Positions 23,720 to 34,536 of a stretch of 64,000 nucleotides of DNA are shown piece by piece. A program made the position numbers and the translations under genes. Location: NCBI GenBank assembly GCA_007026445.1, contig VDMD01000032.1, forward strand, positions 248,001-312,000, read 5' to 3'. This DNA is from Schizophyllum amplum. Taxonomy: Eukaryota; Basidiomycota; Agaricomycetes; Agaricales; Schizophyllaceae. The notes beneath the pieces were generated by a model that was not told the DNA's origin, ran no database searches, and saw only the letters and a list, made by a program, of their open reading frames with translations. The number at the start of each line of letters is the position of its first letter. Position 1 is the first letter of the stretch.

Positions 23720-26269
23720 GTGGAGAATCTGAAGGATGAGGAATCTCTGGCCCGCTATCGCGAACTACCAAGGTCTGAAGAGATCACGGTTGGACGACGA
23801 CTTGTGGCATTTAAGGGATTACTTCAGCCAGAATCCCATAGACTTGTCGCCGCTGAAGTGGGACGAGTGGCCTGTCTCGCTGCCGATTCCGGATGTCAAA
23901 ATCCGGGAGAATATACCATAAATCAAAGGGGGGAGCGCGTTGCTGGTTGGCCTAGAGATCGATGGTTTCTCATGAATCAAGCTCAGTCCGTGGTTAACAA
24001 CGCTACCTTCGTGGAAGTATGGGGGCTACTGAAGGACAAATACTGGTGGCCTAGCATGAGACACGATGTAGAAAATTACCTGAAGGTTTATGACGACAAC
24101 CTTTGGGATAGAAAAGCAATTCCGGTACTCCCAAACCCGTTGCCGTTGACACAAGGGCTGTTGCAGGTGTGTTACAAGCCTAGCACGCTCGCGGTACAAG
24201 TAAAAGGGACACCGGCCTTAGAATATGAACTACAAAAGGTACAGGGATTGACCGCGGAGCTCGCGAAGCCGGTCGCCCGCCTTATAGTAGAAGAAATGTC
24301 GTCACAAGTAAAGGTACCAGGCAGGGAAGAAATAAGCGACGGAAAGAAGGATGGACCCTTTGCATCTGTATTCTCCATGGCCTTGGAAGAGGGCGACTTC
24401 GCGGTTGAAATGGCAATGGCAAGGCAGGAAGCTGAGGCGCACGCTATGATATGGAAGACTCACCTTGCGGGCCTAGGCATTGGCTCTACGCACGAAGTCT
24501 ACCGTGCCTTTGTCATGGAAGAAGCGGGACAGAACCAAGGGGAAGACGACCTGAACGACTACCCACCGAAAGGTCGCTCAGAAGAAGCCAGAAATGAGGA
24601 CGCCAACATGCCAAAGGCACGAGACGCTCTATCACAATCTGGTGACTTCGCGAGCGTGGAGGTACGCAGGAAACTCAAGGATAAAATTAAGAAATGGGCG
24701 AAACATTACGAAGTACACGGGGGTCGATTATACAGAAAAGACGAGAATGATCAGCGACCTCTACTCTGGGTACCGCCGGAAAAACGGATGGAAATGATGA
24801 AGCAGGCGCACGACAGCTTGGGGCACCGAGGTGCCTGGGCTACGGGTAGCCAGCTCCTGCTCCGTTTTTGGTGGAAGGACCTGAGAGAAGATGTTGACTG
24901 GTTCGTAAGGACGTGCCATCGGTGTCAAGAACGGCTGAAGACAATTGTGCGAATCGCACCAGTAATCACCTTCACACCGGCCCTGTTCCAGGTCGTACAT
25001 ATAGATACCATGCATATGACCCCAGCCTCTAACGGGCGGAAATACATTATACATGCGAGGGACTCTCTGTCGGCTTGGGTAGAAGGGCGAGCACTCTCAA
25101 AAGAATCAGGGGAGCAAGTTGCGAAGTTCATACTCGAAGAAATCATCTGCCGTTGGGGCTGTCCGTCTGAACTTGTCACAGACAATGGACCGCCCATCCT
25201 CGCGGGTGTTTCCTGGATTAAAGCGAAGTACGGGATAGAACACATCAAGGTGTCCACGTATAACTCGCAAGGAAACGGGAAGGTGGAGCAGCTACACTGG
25301 GATATAAGACAGTCACTGGCGAAAGCTACAGCTGGACAGATTCACAAGTGGTACTTCTACTTACACTTCATCTGGTGGGCGGACAGGGTTACCTTGCGAC
25401 GAAGGCTGGGGGTCTCACCCTACTTCCTAGTAACAGGTGCCCATCCAGTCTTGCCATTAGATTTAGCGGAAGCGACGTGGTTAGTAGACTATCCTGGCGA
25501 GCCCTTGAGTCGAGCAGATCTCGTCGGACTCCGAGCTCAGGCTCTAGCAAAGCACCATAATACAGTGAACTTGGTCCGAGCGAGAATTACGCGGGAGAAG
25601 AGAGCGCGTCTATCCCGATACGAAAGGCAGTATGGTACGGTTATAAAGGTCCTGGACTTTAAACCAGGCGATCTTGTCCTCATACGGAACACTCGCATAG
25701 AGAAGTCGCATAGTACCAAAATGCTACCTCGTTACTTGGGTCCTATGGTGGTCCTGAGGCGCACCATAGGAGGGTCTTACATCGTCTGCGAGATGGATGG
25801 TACGGTCTATCACAGTAAAATAGGCGCTTTTCGAGTTCTGCCCTACAAGGCTAGGACTAGTATTAAGTTGCCAGTCAACATACAGGACTTGATTGACACG
25901 ACGCCTGAGCGCCTCGAAGAAATGATGAACGAGCCCGAGACAGAACACCCGGACGATGTCCCGAGTGAAGAAGATGTGCCGGTCGACCTGGACCAGGGAG
26001 TCGAACGGGTGCTGGACGAAATCAACGGCGAGTTTGAGGCCGCGAAGGGCGCGCTGCCTGAACCAAGACCTCTATCGCCTATACTGGAAGAAGAGGAAAC
26101 CCGAATTGTACTGGAGGATGAGCCTGAATTGCCTCTAATTCAGGCAGACCTGCCGGAAGACTTGGAAGATGAGCCAACGACAGTAGGAAGGCCTGTTCGG
26201 CAAAAGAAACCGTCTGCAGCACTTGCTCGAGCTGGAGGTTGGGACGCTGTCCTAGGACGGGTGCGATAG
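23720..26269 (+). CDS. Pol C-terminal part: integrase
   Basis: An 849-codon open frame; its first codon is GTG and no ATG occurs for over 80 codons, so it is the downstream part of a polyprotein, not a gene with its own start. From about residue 364 it has the zinc-binding HHCC domain (HDSLGHRGAW ... CHRCQ), then the catalytic core with Asp429 (VVHIDTMHM), Asp488 (VTDNGPP) and Glu523 (NGKVEQLH). The last two are exactly 35 apart, the D,D(35)E signature. A GPY/F-like C-terminal module (LPRYLGPMVVLRR) and an acidic tail follow. All catalytic residues are present. The first 300 residues show little resemblance to known Pol and may include frameshifted RNase H-IN linker. Confidence 0.85.
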   Translation: MENLKDEESLARYRELPRSEEITVGRRLVAFKGLLQPESHRLVAAEVGRVACLAADSGCQNPGEYTINQRGERVAGWPRDRWFLMNQAQSVVNNATFVEVWGLLKDKYWWPSMRHDVENYLKVYDDNLWDRKAIPVLPNPLPLTQGLLQVCYKPSTLAVQVKGTPALEYELQKVQGLTAELAKPVARLIVEEMSSQVKVPGREEISDGKKDGPFASVFSMALEEGDFAVEMAMARQEAEAHAMIWKTHLAGLGIGSTHEVYRAFVMEEAGQNQGEDDLNDYPPKGRSEEARNEDANMPKARDALSQSGDFASVEVRRKLKDKIKKWAKHYEVHGGRLYRKDENDQRPLLWVPPEKRMEMMKQAHDSLGHRGAWATGSQLLLRFWWKDLREDVDWFVRTCHRCQERLKTIVRIAPVITFTPALFQVVHIDTMHMTPASNGRKYIIHARDSLSAWVEGRALSKESGEQVAKFILEEIICRWGCPSELVTDNGPPILAGVSWIKAKYGIEHIKVSTYNSQGNGKVEQLHWDIRQSLAKATAGQIHKWYFYLHFIWWADRVTLRRRLGVSPYFLVTGAHPVLPLDLAEATWLVDYPGEPLSRADLVGLRAQALAKHHNTVNLVRARITREKRARLSRYERQYGTVIKVLDFKPGDLVLIRNTRIEKSHSTKMLPRYLGPMVVLRRTIGGSYIVCEMDGTVYHSKIGAFRVLPYKARTSIKLPVNIQDLIDTTPERLEEMMNEPETEHPDDVPSEEDVPVDLDQGVERVLDEINGEFEAAKGALPEPRPLSPILEEEETRIVLEDEPELPLIQADLPEDLEDEPTTVGRPVRQKKPSAALARAGGWDAVLGRVR

Positions 26270-26572
26270 AACCGAAGGTCACTCCACGGGTTATGGTGCC
26301 ACAAAACTGTGATACCATTGACTCAATAACCTAATAGTAAACTACTACGCCACCGGTCTTTTACCAGACAAAAGGGAGCAAAGGGCAGGTACGCTAATCG
26401 GTGTCTAAGAGTCCGAGTACCCACGCCGCTCAAGCAGCCAGCCAACCCGTACGCTGCAGAAATACGGATAACATTACAATGGTGACGAACGCCGATAGGC
26501 AGATCATCGTGAAAAGAGAGGGAAAAGAACGGATGGGACAGAACCGTAGGTGTTCGCCTCAGCGCGATGAAG

Positions 26573-27838
26573 TCAGGCGTCGGTCGCAGGCATGACGGTC
26601 TCGGCATCGCTGCCATCCGCGTCGTCGTCCTCAGCCTGAGGGGCCGCCTCCTCCAGAGTATCGACGTCCATCTCCTCGGAGATCACCGCCTTGGACTTGG
26701 GCGGGCGCTTGCCTTTGCCCTTGCCCTTGCCTTGCTGGACTGCGAAAGTAAATAAACAAGTGCTGGCGACGGATAGCTTGAATCACGTACCTCGGCGACG
26801 GGCGCTTCGGCGCTCGTCTCTGCAGGAAGACCGGCCAGCAGCGAGGCTACACCAGTACGCTGCTCCTGCAGGTGCTGATGGACGAGGAAGTGGACACCAA
26901 GGGCGCAAGCCGTGGTGGCAAGCTGCGAGTCCAGGTCCTTGAGCATCGCGGACAAATGGGTCGCTTTTGGGGCGCCAAACGCGGGCGCCTTGGCGATGGC
27001 CTCCGCAATCTTCTCGAGGGAAGCCGGCGCGTCGGTGCCGAGGAGCGCGGTGAAGATCGCGTCCGTGTTGGCGGCGCCATGGTCCAGCTTGAGACCGTAC
27101 GTGGTGATATTCGCAAACCGAAGAGACGTCAGTGGTGCTGTCGTAAGGAAAGGCAGTGGTAGCGCACCTTGTTGGAGCCGGCAGCATCAGCGGCGTCCGT
27201 GAGGCCCCGCTTGTTGGGCTTCTTGTCAACTACCACAAGAACGTCAGGCGTGTGAACGCCCGGAACGAGGAGGTGCTTCTTGCCGCGAGCGGCGCGGGGC
27301 CTTGGTCGGGACCACACCTCGACCTCGTCTTCCTTGGCAGCTTCAGCGGTGGCCTGGTCAGCCTCGATCTGGGCCACGGCATGAGCTATCGAGCGGACAG
27401 AACGGGGGAGCCACACGCCTGAGCCACAACAGAGTGGATGCGCTTCTTGATCACAGGGAACCCAGGGTAGCGATCGGTAGGGGCATGTTGGGCGCGAAAG
27501 GGCTCTGCAGAGCGAGGCAGAGCTGCCTAGCCTTGACATACACGTCCAGATGCTCGATACATACATAGGCGGGGTCCTCGACGAGCGCCTAACGGGTAGT
27601 GTCAGGTACTGACGTCAAGAAGGGCATAACGACGCACCTGCAGCCAACCATGCACCTCGCGAGACGGGCGATGGAACATCTCCAGGTTCTCCTTGTGGAA
27701 GGGACCCTTCTGGTCGGCCGTCGAGAGATGGTGCCCCATGCGAGAATAGTGGGAAATGTCGAAAGCCTTGATGTGCGAAGCGACCTGGTGAGTGCGAGGA
27801 AGCCCGATGGGTGGATTCACGTTCTTAGAGAAAGCCAT
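26573..27838 (-). CDS. antisense cargo gene B, unknown protein
   Basis: Not recognised. A minus-strand spliced gene inside the Gypsy element, starting at 27838 (MAFSKNVNPPIGLPRTHQVA). Exon 1 ends at GWLQ with a GTGCGT donor and a TTAG acceptor. Later exons read HAVAQIEADQATAEAAKEDE, HLLVPGVHTPDVLVVVDKKP, FANITTYGLKLDHGAANTDA and HLSAMLKDLDSQLATTACAL. The last exon is a basic-then-acidic tail (GKGKGKRPPKSK, then EEMDVDTLEEAA, ending PATDA). Exon ends were placed to keep frame, and one internal join near 27450 is uncertain. Composition and splice sites look like a genuine protein gene. Its position between integrase and LTR, antisense to Pol, suggests an element-encoded accessory or a captured host gene. 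Confidence 0.6.
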
Positions 27839-28381
27839 GGCGCAAGTAAGGACGGTGGACGAAGAGCACAAGGAGACAGAACTATCCGTGTCCTTAAATA
27901 GTGCTGGAGCCACGAAATGAGCGGGCTTACAGCGTAAGGGCGGAAAAGTTTCCCGACGACAAAATGAGTGCGGTATTTGCTGCGGCGAGGTCGCCGTGCT
28001 ATTTTGGTGGGGGGAGATAGGCCAGTCGGTACACACTTGAGCCGCGCATTTTTGAATTTTAGTCTGAGACTTGCGGGTAGCGGAAGCCAGACCGGAACTC
28101 AAACATTGGCCACGTGACCTCGGTACCGACGCCGCTGCAAGATCAACTTAGGCCAGTCGGACGATTGTTCACGCTTTTGGGTCACACAAGTGGCAAGGAA
28201 CATAGTCTGTATTAGCCAAGAAGACAAGAAACATCTACGAACAATTCTACTAAATCACAAGAAAAGGGAGACAGATGTAAATAAATAAGTAAAAATCCCC
28301 GAGAGAAAGCCGTCAAGAAATAGTCCATACAAGGATAAATTCGACCTCTGGGGGTAAGCAAGAAAACCCAAACCAGATAGT
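27839..28381. other. spacer between cargo genes
   Basis: About 540 bases upstream of cargo gene B. No coding frame was recognised; it presumably holds the promoter of gene B. Confidence 0.35.
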
Positions 28382-29701
28382 CTAGGAGGTAGGCTGGGGG
28401 CGGGAAGGATCAGTAAGATAAGGGAAAAGAAAAAGACAGAAGACGTACGCTAGGCTCCCGTGCCGCAAGACGCGCGGAGCGGCGGAGGCGCGACCCTTGA
28501 GCCTCAGCCCGACTCAGACGAGGGGACGGAGCATTGCCGGCTACCGGTGGAGGTATCTCTACGGAGGGGAAGATGTTGGGCGGCAGATAAAACATGAGCC
28601 GCCCCGACAAATCCCAAACCGCGGAATGGGCGCGCACTTGGTCCTACATCTAAGCATCAGTACGGAAAAAGAGTAGAAGAGAAGGAGATAGAACGTACCT
28701 GCGTCACATACCGCACCGCTCTGTCCGGTAGAACGGCCAAAACTACGTCGGCTTCTGGAGTAAGGGGACGCGGAAACCACGGGCAGTTCTATCTGAATGA
28801 ATAAGAGAGTAGGCAACAAAGGAGAGAAAGAACGCACCAAGAGGGCCTCTTGGGTGGGAAACAACCTGGGAGGGGCTGACACGGCTCTACGAGACAGAAA
28901 CTCCGGGGTTGTCGAACGCGAAGGAGGCTCCGTTTGGGCGCAAGAGACCCAAGAAGAAACCGAGGAGGGCCGTGAGGGAGGTGCATCAGCGAAAGACGGT
29001 GACGCACTGCGCCCGTTGTGCAACCGCACTGCGGAATCACCGTCTTCAGAGACGGAAGAGGGAAGAGACAGCTCAGACGAGGCAGGAGACAAGCTCACCA
29101 CCTCGTCTGCAAGCACCCAAGCCGGCTCGCCCGCATGAAGGAGCGCCAGCGTCCTAGGCGAATCCGGGGGCAGAGGCGGAAGCTCCTCCGAAGGCGAAAC
29201 CGGGGGAAGAGGCGGAAGCTCGTCGGAAGGCGAAGAAGCCGGCTGGACAGGCTCATCCACCATGTGAGGATCAGCAGCGAGTTCCTCGAGCAGCGGCACG
29301 TCAATCAACGGCGCGTCAGCAACCGGTGCGGCCAGAACAACCTGGGCAACGGGCGGCTCGGTGGTCAAGGCGCGTGGAAACGACGATTGACCGTCCACAA
29401 CGCGTCGCTCCTCGCAGATAGGTACGCGCTGCTCCTCCGGGGTATCGGTCGGGCAGATAGAACGACGGAGCCTGGGATGGTCAGCTAAACGCACGAGATT
29501 CAAAAGGAAATAACGCACTACCGGGACCCCTGCGACAGCAATAGCTCCAAGGAAGGAGGTATAACCGCAGGCTCGGCAGAGGACACAGGTTGCTGCCTGC
29601 GTGTCGGGGAAAGACGGCAGGGCGGGAACAGGCCAGTCCTCATTGGTGCTCGGGTGCTCGGCCGCGTGTTGAAGTGCGCCCGGCGCGTTCAACAAGCGTC
29701 C
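28382..29701 (-). CDS. antisense cargo gene A3, Pro/Ser-rich unknown protein
   Basis: A minus-strand frame of about 330 codons begins near 29701 without a clear ATG and continues through two or three introns to a stop at about 28382. It has a Cys-x2-Cys pair (CVLCRACGY), a hydrophobic stretch (FLGAIAVAGVPVVRYFLLNL), two near copies of SDELPPLPP-type Pro/Glu/Ser repeats, and a C-terminal exon reading YVTQ/DQVRAHSAVWDLSGRLMF and a basic RLRRSARLAARE. Introns were placed as GTGCGT...GATAG and GTACGT...TGTAG to keep frame. It could be the 3' part of one gene with A2 or A1. No known domain. Confidence 0.45.
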
Positions 29702-29732
29702 GGGGGAGTGAGTACCCGACGGTCACGACGAA

Positions 29733-30024
29733 CTAGCCTCCGGAACGCAAAGGCGCAGAGCCGCGCGTCGGACGGACACGCGGCTGCTTGGCACGCTTAG
29801 CAGGAGGCTGGAAGAAAAGGATAAGCTAGTAAGAAGCGAGATTAGAATTGGAATACGTACGGCGAAGCGCTAGGCGAAGGAGAAGCGGCTCGACGGCGCT
29901 TAGCCTGAGCATTCCGACCGCCAGCGGCCAGTTCGGCCTCTGTGCGGGCCCACAAGGCTTCAACTCGAAGTCCTTGACGCCATACGATCGGCGCGAGCGC
30001 TACCAGGGTGGAGTCAAGGGACAT
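29733..30024 (-). CDS. antisense cargo gene A2, small basic protein
   Basis: Minus-strand start at 30024 (MSLDSTLVALAPIVWRQGLR), one intron, then PPAKRAKQPRVRPTRGSAPL and a stop at 29733. The short protein has a nuclear-localisation-like basic stretch (AKRRRAASPSP and KRAKQPRVRPTR). The intron donor is ambiguous between GTACGT and GTATTC; the second keeps the basic reading frame. It might be an exon of a longer cargo gene. Confidence 0.4.
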
Positions 30025-30101
30025 AGTGCTCTTGTGCCGAGGGAGGTTTTTGCGCTAGCGAAAACCTGTCAGAAACAAACCTCGCAAGGAGACAGAACGA
30101 C

Positions 30102-30730
30102 TCACCAGTGCCTTGTTAGCCACAATAATGCGATCCTAGGACTGAGGGACTCATCCATCTCGTCGGGCATCGGAATATTGAGCCTACAGGGTTGAAAGTC
30201 TGCCTATGACAGGGGTTAGGAAAGGAGGGGCAAGGAAAACCAAGAGATAGCAACGCACGATGGGCGAGGAATTACTCGACTCGAGTACCACTTAGCGCCC
30301 GGTCTGGCAATGCGCAAAATATCGTAGAAAAAGAAGAGGCACGCGCGGACGATCTCTGGGGGCTTGTCGCGCGGGCCGGAGTCCGTTAACTCCTCATAGA
30401 AGGCATCGGCTAGACCGTGCTGATCCAGATATGAGCAGAGTAATAGAACAACGAAAAAAGTAGAACCGTACCAAGATAGAACGAATCTTGAGCGGTAGGC
30501 CGGGGTGCTTGCGCAGCACTCGAACCAGGTTTGTCCGGAGTAGGCCTTCTGATCCTTCAGCACCACGAGAAATCGTGTGTTGATGGTCAAGATCTTGTCG
30601 CTGAAGGTCTTGGCGCCTATCCGCGACATCCGGTGCACCGATTCGCTAATTGAACGCTCGAGGCGAGCTACGCAGACAAGTGCACGTTAGTAGGGGCGAC
30701 AGAACCAGCAAACCACTTACGAGCAGTCAT
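30102..30730 (-). CDS. antisense cargo gene A1, unknown protein
   Basis: Minus-strand start at 30730 (MTA...), an intron at 30720-30668 with GTAAGT, a perfect TACTAAC branch site and TAG, then RLERSISESVHRMSRIGAK, FLVVLKDQKAYSGQTWFE, FYEELTDSGPRDKPPEIVR and, after a second intron with a TCCTAAC branch site, LNIPMPDEMDESLSPRIA. The stop is at about 30102, but a strong GTGAGT donor overlaps it, so the gene may continue into A2. I do not recognise the family. The canonical intron signals are the main evidence that it is transcribed antisense to the retrotransposon. Confidence 0.5.
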
Positions 30731-31003
30731 GGTGGAAGGACGGAGAGAAATTTAAGCTTGCAGAAGCACGCGGCGTTCAAGTACGTACGCGGGCGTGACG
30801 GACCGGCCACGTGACGGCATGTTGGGGTGTTCGAACTTCTCTGTATAAGAAATCGAATCAACATGTGTGCGTTCCTGGAACAACAACAACCATTGAAAAA
30901 CTTGAACTATCCCTTCGGAAAGACACCTGTGAGACAACAAAACCAAATGACGGTAAAAACACGAACGGCTCATTGAGCAAGTGACCGAGGACGGTCAAGA
31001 TTT

Positions 31004-31016
31004 GGTGTGGGGGAGA
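31004..31016 (+). promoter_or_regulatory. polypurine tract
   Basis: GGTGTGGGGGAGA immediately before the 3' LTR, the expected plus-strand primer. It fixes the LTR start at TAATA. Confidence 0.65.
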
Positions 31017-32230
31017 TAATACGCCGTCCATAATTACGGACTAGTTTTGCGGCATAATGAGCAATAAGCCTAAGGAGACAGTTATCCATCGGGAAGAACC
31101 CGAGCGACGTTCGGACTCATAGCGAGTACTGTGTTCACGGAGAGACCGACTTAGAGATAAAATAATAAGGATAGTAGCGAGGCCTCAGCGGACGGCAGTC
31201 ACCAACTCCGCGCCGTCTAGGGACACATCCTACGAGTCCGGAGGCCCACCAGGGTTTTCCTTACCGATAAACATCGAAGATCTCGCCTTAAGTCGCATAC
31301 TCGCCGCGTTCATCAGACCTGTCTAGCAAGAAGAACAGGGGGACCGATATCAATGATAGCCCAAAAGCATGCACAGAAGCCAGATAGAACTAGTTACTAT
31401 GAACAAGGACGAGCTAAGGTCTCGCGGTACAAGCAACGCCGGGGTTGACCATGCGCGGCACTCGCCGGGTCAGTTCCCACGGTTCGACTTTATGGCCAAT
31501 ACCCGAGACACCGAGTCGGAAGCTGATGCTTCGCCGCGGGAGGTCTATTACTGGGGAGGATAGCGGCTATGGCACAGCCTCCCGGCTGTAAACAAGTCCT
31601 AGGGAACCCTCAAAGTCGTATCTTTGGGGAGATATCCCCCGAATCCAACTGGAACAAACACTGTGCCGTCTCCGGCAGGGCTTTAGGGCCACTCTGGACC
31701 ACAAATACCGCATGGAGAGGCGGAAGACAACCGTATAGAACGACCGAGAATGCCGAACTTACGCAAGGAATGCATAGTAAAGCGCGGCGTAGCGCGGAAG
31801 ACAGTGACTCACAGGTGTAGGCCCGCTAACTATATAAGGCCTGGCGTACGAGGGGATGGGGGACGACTTTTGGGACGAAACCATCGTACTATTAGTTTTC
31901 CTACTGCCTCTTACCGAGACAGAATAAACCCAGCAGCTCTTTTGAGCAGCACCCAAAACTCGTGTGACTAAGGCGTGCTCCGCTTTTGCGACATAAGAAT
32001 TTCCCCGTTAGACTTAGACGGAAGTGAACCACTTGCTGTCGAAGCCTATCCAGTACCTATAGGCGTGCTAGTTCTATTTCGATTCTCCCTTAGCAATACA
32101 AGTCGCAACTCGCAGCTCCTCACAGGGCACAAGAGCTTGACAAGACAGTTATTGTGTGTATTAGGGGTTGGTGTGTGTGTCTATTGATTCTATCCCGCTG
32201 CTCTTGTTCTCGAGGCGCGCGTGCATATTA
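31017..32230 (+). repeat. 3' LTR
   Basis: Direct repeat of 16844-18061, four bases shorter, with a matching TATATAAG at 31831-31838. It ends GTGCATATTA. Confidence 0.9.
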
Positions 32231-33262
32231 CTGATCTCACATCAGCTCACCGGGGTGCGCCTTTCCATTTCACTCGTTCAATCCCGGCCAGGCAATGAAA
32301 CACCTTTATAGCCGTACCTGCGAGGCGGACTCTGGCCAATTGTCCTTTGGTGAGCAAAGACATACCGTCATCGTGCAGTGATCCCTACTGCTGACCACCC
32401 ACCTCAGCCTTTCGGCCGCCTTGCTTTCGCGCATGATGCTCAACGTGCACCAGGAATCTTGCGCGACGCGAGGGCTCCCGACTAGCATGGAACTTTCAGT
32501 CTTTGCGGCGCGCTCAATTCGATTGAGAACACTCGGTGGGGTCAGTAGGAATCAAGAATCAGCGGCCGAGGTCATCCAGGTGGGTACTACGTCAGTGTCG
32601 TAAGGCGTGACTGGCGATGCGTTCGACACACACCCTGTTTGTAGCAATGGCATGGTGCAGCTTTATGCAGTGGCTAGTGCGTATTCATTGTTCAAAATGC
32701 TCTGCTACGGTCTAGCTAAACCCTGTACTTACACGACGAGCCTCAATCACAACATCCGTCAGACGATCACCGAACCACTCATGGCGTAGGCCGGATAATC
32801 GCCTACATAATGGCGGGAAGCTGTTCATCCTACAAGTTCTCCGTCACCGCTGGATGGCAGTCGTGAGTCTTGGCATGAGACCCTGTTACCCTTGGTGCAG
32901 CTCGCATTCCGCTGGCAGGTGCTACAACAAGGCTGAGACCGCCGCGTAGGCACCACCGACCCCCGAATCAATGGCATTGCCCAATGCCCACTCTTCCATT
33001 CTACTTCCCCGAACATCTTCCGCCTACTGACCACGGGACCCATCCGTCTCTCACCCTGAGGCCGCATACCTGCGTCTTCGCCCCCACGATGATCATTATC
33101 ACGGATAGAGCAATTGTCAACGCCTCTATCTGGTGAGCATGTGTCTCATCCTCCACGGCACGTCACAAAGCGCTGACCTCGATCGCCGACTAATACATGA
33201 CTTGTATATAGGTGCCCAGCAGCTGCGACTCTCGGTCAACCGCATGACGAGGCTCCTCGACG
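32231..33262. other. no gene recognised
   Basis: Sequence between the retrotransposon and the membrane-protein pseudogene. No HMG-box 3' end could be found here, so the insertion was probably followed by a deletion or rearrangement. Some of 33130-33262 may be leader or first-exon sequence of the next gene. Confidence 0.35.
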
Positions 33263-34464
33263 ATGTCGAGCCCGCAGCTCGCCATCTACAGCCGCGTCTA
33301 CCACGGCCAAACTATCTTCGTCATCATGATTGCTCCGCTCTACGGTGCGCTACGCTTCATCGTACCACGACTACTCTAACGAGCGTCTTGCAGGCATTCA
33401 TTGTGCGCTCTATATAGCAGCCGTCGCCACGTTCGTGTGAGTTACCCTTCCATCTCGTCCATGTCTTCCACTCTGACATCTCACAGACGCCGCTCCCTCC
33501 TCCTCATCATGATCATCCCTCTGCTCCTCACATCCACCGTCTATTTTCTCGTCAACTACTACTTCAAGATTGCCGTCGCTCTAGCGCCGTACCGACCGGA
33601 CATCGTCAAAGTCCGCCAAAACATCGCCACGTACTTGCTCATATTCGCGCGGGTCAACGTGAGTTGGTTAACCGCTGTATATCTCGAACCCGGGGCTCAA
33701 CATTTCCACAGCACGTCTTATCCGACGTCGTCGTTCAAGTTGTCGGGCCCGCCTGAATTCGTTGGCTGAGGAGCTTCCGCGTCAAGTGCACCCTTTCTCT
33801 CGCCGTTCTGGCGACTGCAGGTGAGACAGTCTGCCGTCCATCATTCCCCCTACCTCGTCCTCCAATGCGCCTAGTACTTCGTCCTCCATCTCGCCTCCCC
33901 TGTCCTCGTCTACCGCGTCGTCCTCCATCACGCCTTCTCCCGCGTCTACCATCTCGTCCACATGGCCCTTCATCTCGCCCAATGCCTCGTCCTCCGTTCA
34001 TCATTTCGCCCACCTGGCCCGCCTCCTCACAGACTCATATTCACTCCTCATACACTCACATTCACTCCTCGTACACTCACATTCACTCCTCGTACACTCA
34101 CATTTGCTCTTCGTACACTCGCATTTGCTCCTCGTACGATCACATCTGCTCCTTATACTCGGATATTCACTCCTCGTACACCAACATCCACTCCTCATAC
34201 ACTAGCGGCCTCTCCAGCAGGCAGCATCGCCAAGTTCACCTACTCCTACCGTATAAAATACGGCGCCTCAACCTACGCCGGCGACTTCCCCGATCTCGCG
34301 GTCAACTACATCCTCGCGTTCACCACGAACGTGCCCGACATCCTGACTAACGTGCCCGTCATCCTGACGGATGTGCTCTCGACGGTGTGGGCGGCGGTCA
34401 TCCTGACCAACGATATATCGACGGCGTTGGTGGCAGTCAAAGGCTGGTGTATGTTGTCTCACTT
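33263..34464 (+). pseudogene. multi-spanning membrane protein, frameshifted and truncated
   Basis: Exon pieces match the gene at 59264-60807. MSSPQLAIYSRVYHGQTIF...APLYG joins IHCALYIAAVATFV across an intron at the same place as in the paralogue. Then come a hydrophobic SLLLIMIIPLLLTSTVYFLV stretch, LSDVVV followed by a frame change, and SFRVKCTLSLAVLATA. After a long repeat-bearing intron come SIAKFTYSYRIKYGASTYAG and LTNDISTALVAVKGW. The LSDV.V motif marks a large agaricomycete family of multi-helix membrane proteins of unknown role. The gene ends in an intron 70 bases before the Plavaka element; downstream exons were not found. Confidence 0.6.
34023..34203 (+). repeat. ~21 bp minisatellite, about 8 copies
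   Basis: A degenerate tandem array of CACTCCTCGTACACTCACATT-type units, each differing at a few positions, inside the long intron of the membrane-protein pseudogene. A second degenerate array of CCTCGTCCTCCAT-type units precedes it at about 33845-34005. Confidence 0.7.
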
Positions 34465-34536
34465 CGCCTCAACCCTTCGTCCACTATCACTGCCCGCCAT
34501 CAACTACTATCACCGTCCGCCAGTAGTCGCTATTTT

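Larger units (their letters stand above)
16844..32230 (+). mobile_element. 15.4 kb Gypsy (Ty3)-type LTR retrotransposon
   Basis: Two direct repeats of about 1.2 kb enclose PBS, gag, a degenerate protease-RT-RNase H region, integrase, a 4.7 kb antisense cargo region and a polypurine tract. RT before integrase defines the Gypsy order. LTR ends inferred from where the two copies stop matching are TAATA...TATTA instead of TG...CA. No target-site duplication is evident (flanks CTCCGG and CTGATC). Two aligned 60-base stretches differ at only a few positions, so the insertion is not ancient. It cannot be autonomous as it stands, because the RT frame is broken. Confidence 0.88.

Noticed and set aside
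28559..29488. Plus-strand frames opposite cargo gene A3
   Set aside because: They lack splice signals and have Arg/Gly-rich shadow composition, whereas the minus strand gives consistent exons.
29733..30102. One continuous spliced gene A1+A2+A3
   Set aside because: A good GTGAGT donor exists at the end of A1, but every join I tried meets an in-frame stop before A2, so they are listed separately.
34023..34203. CRISPR-like regular repeat array
   Set aside because: Units are contiguous and degenerate with no unique spacers, and the genome is eukaryotic; it is a minisatellite.
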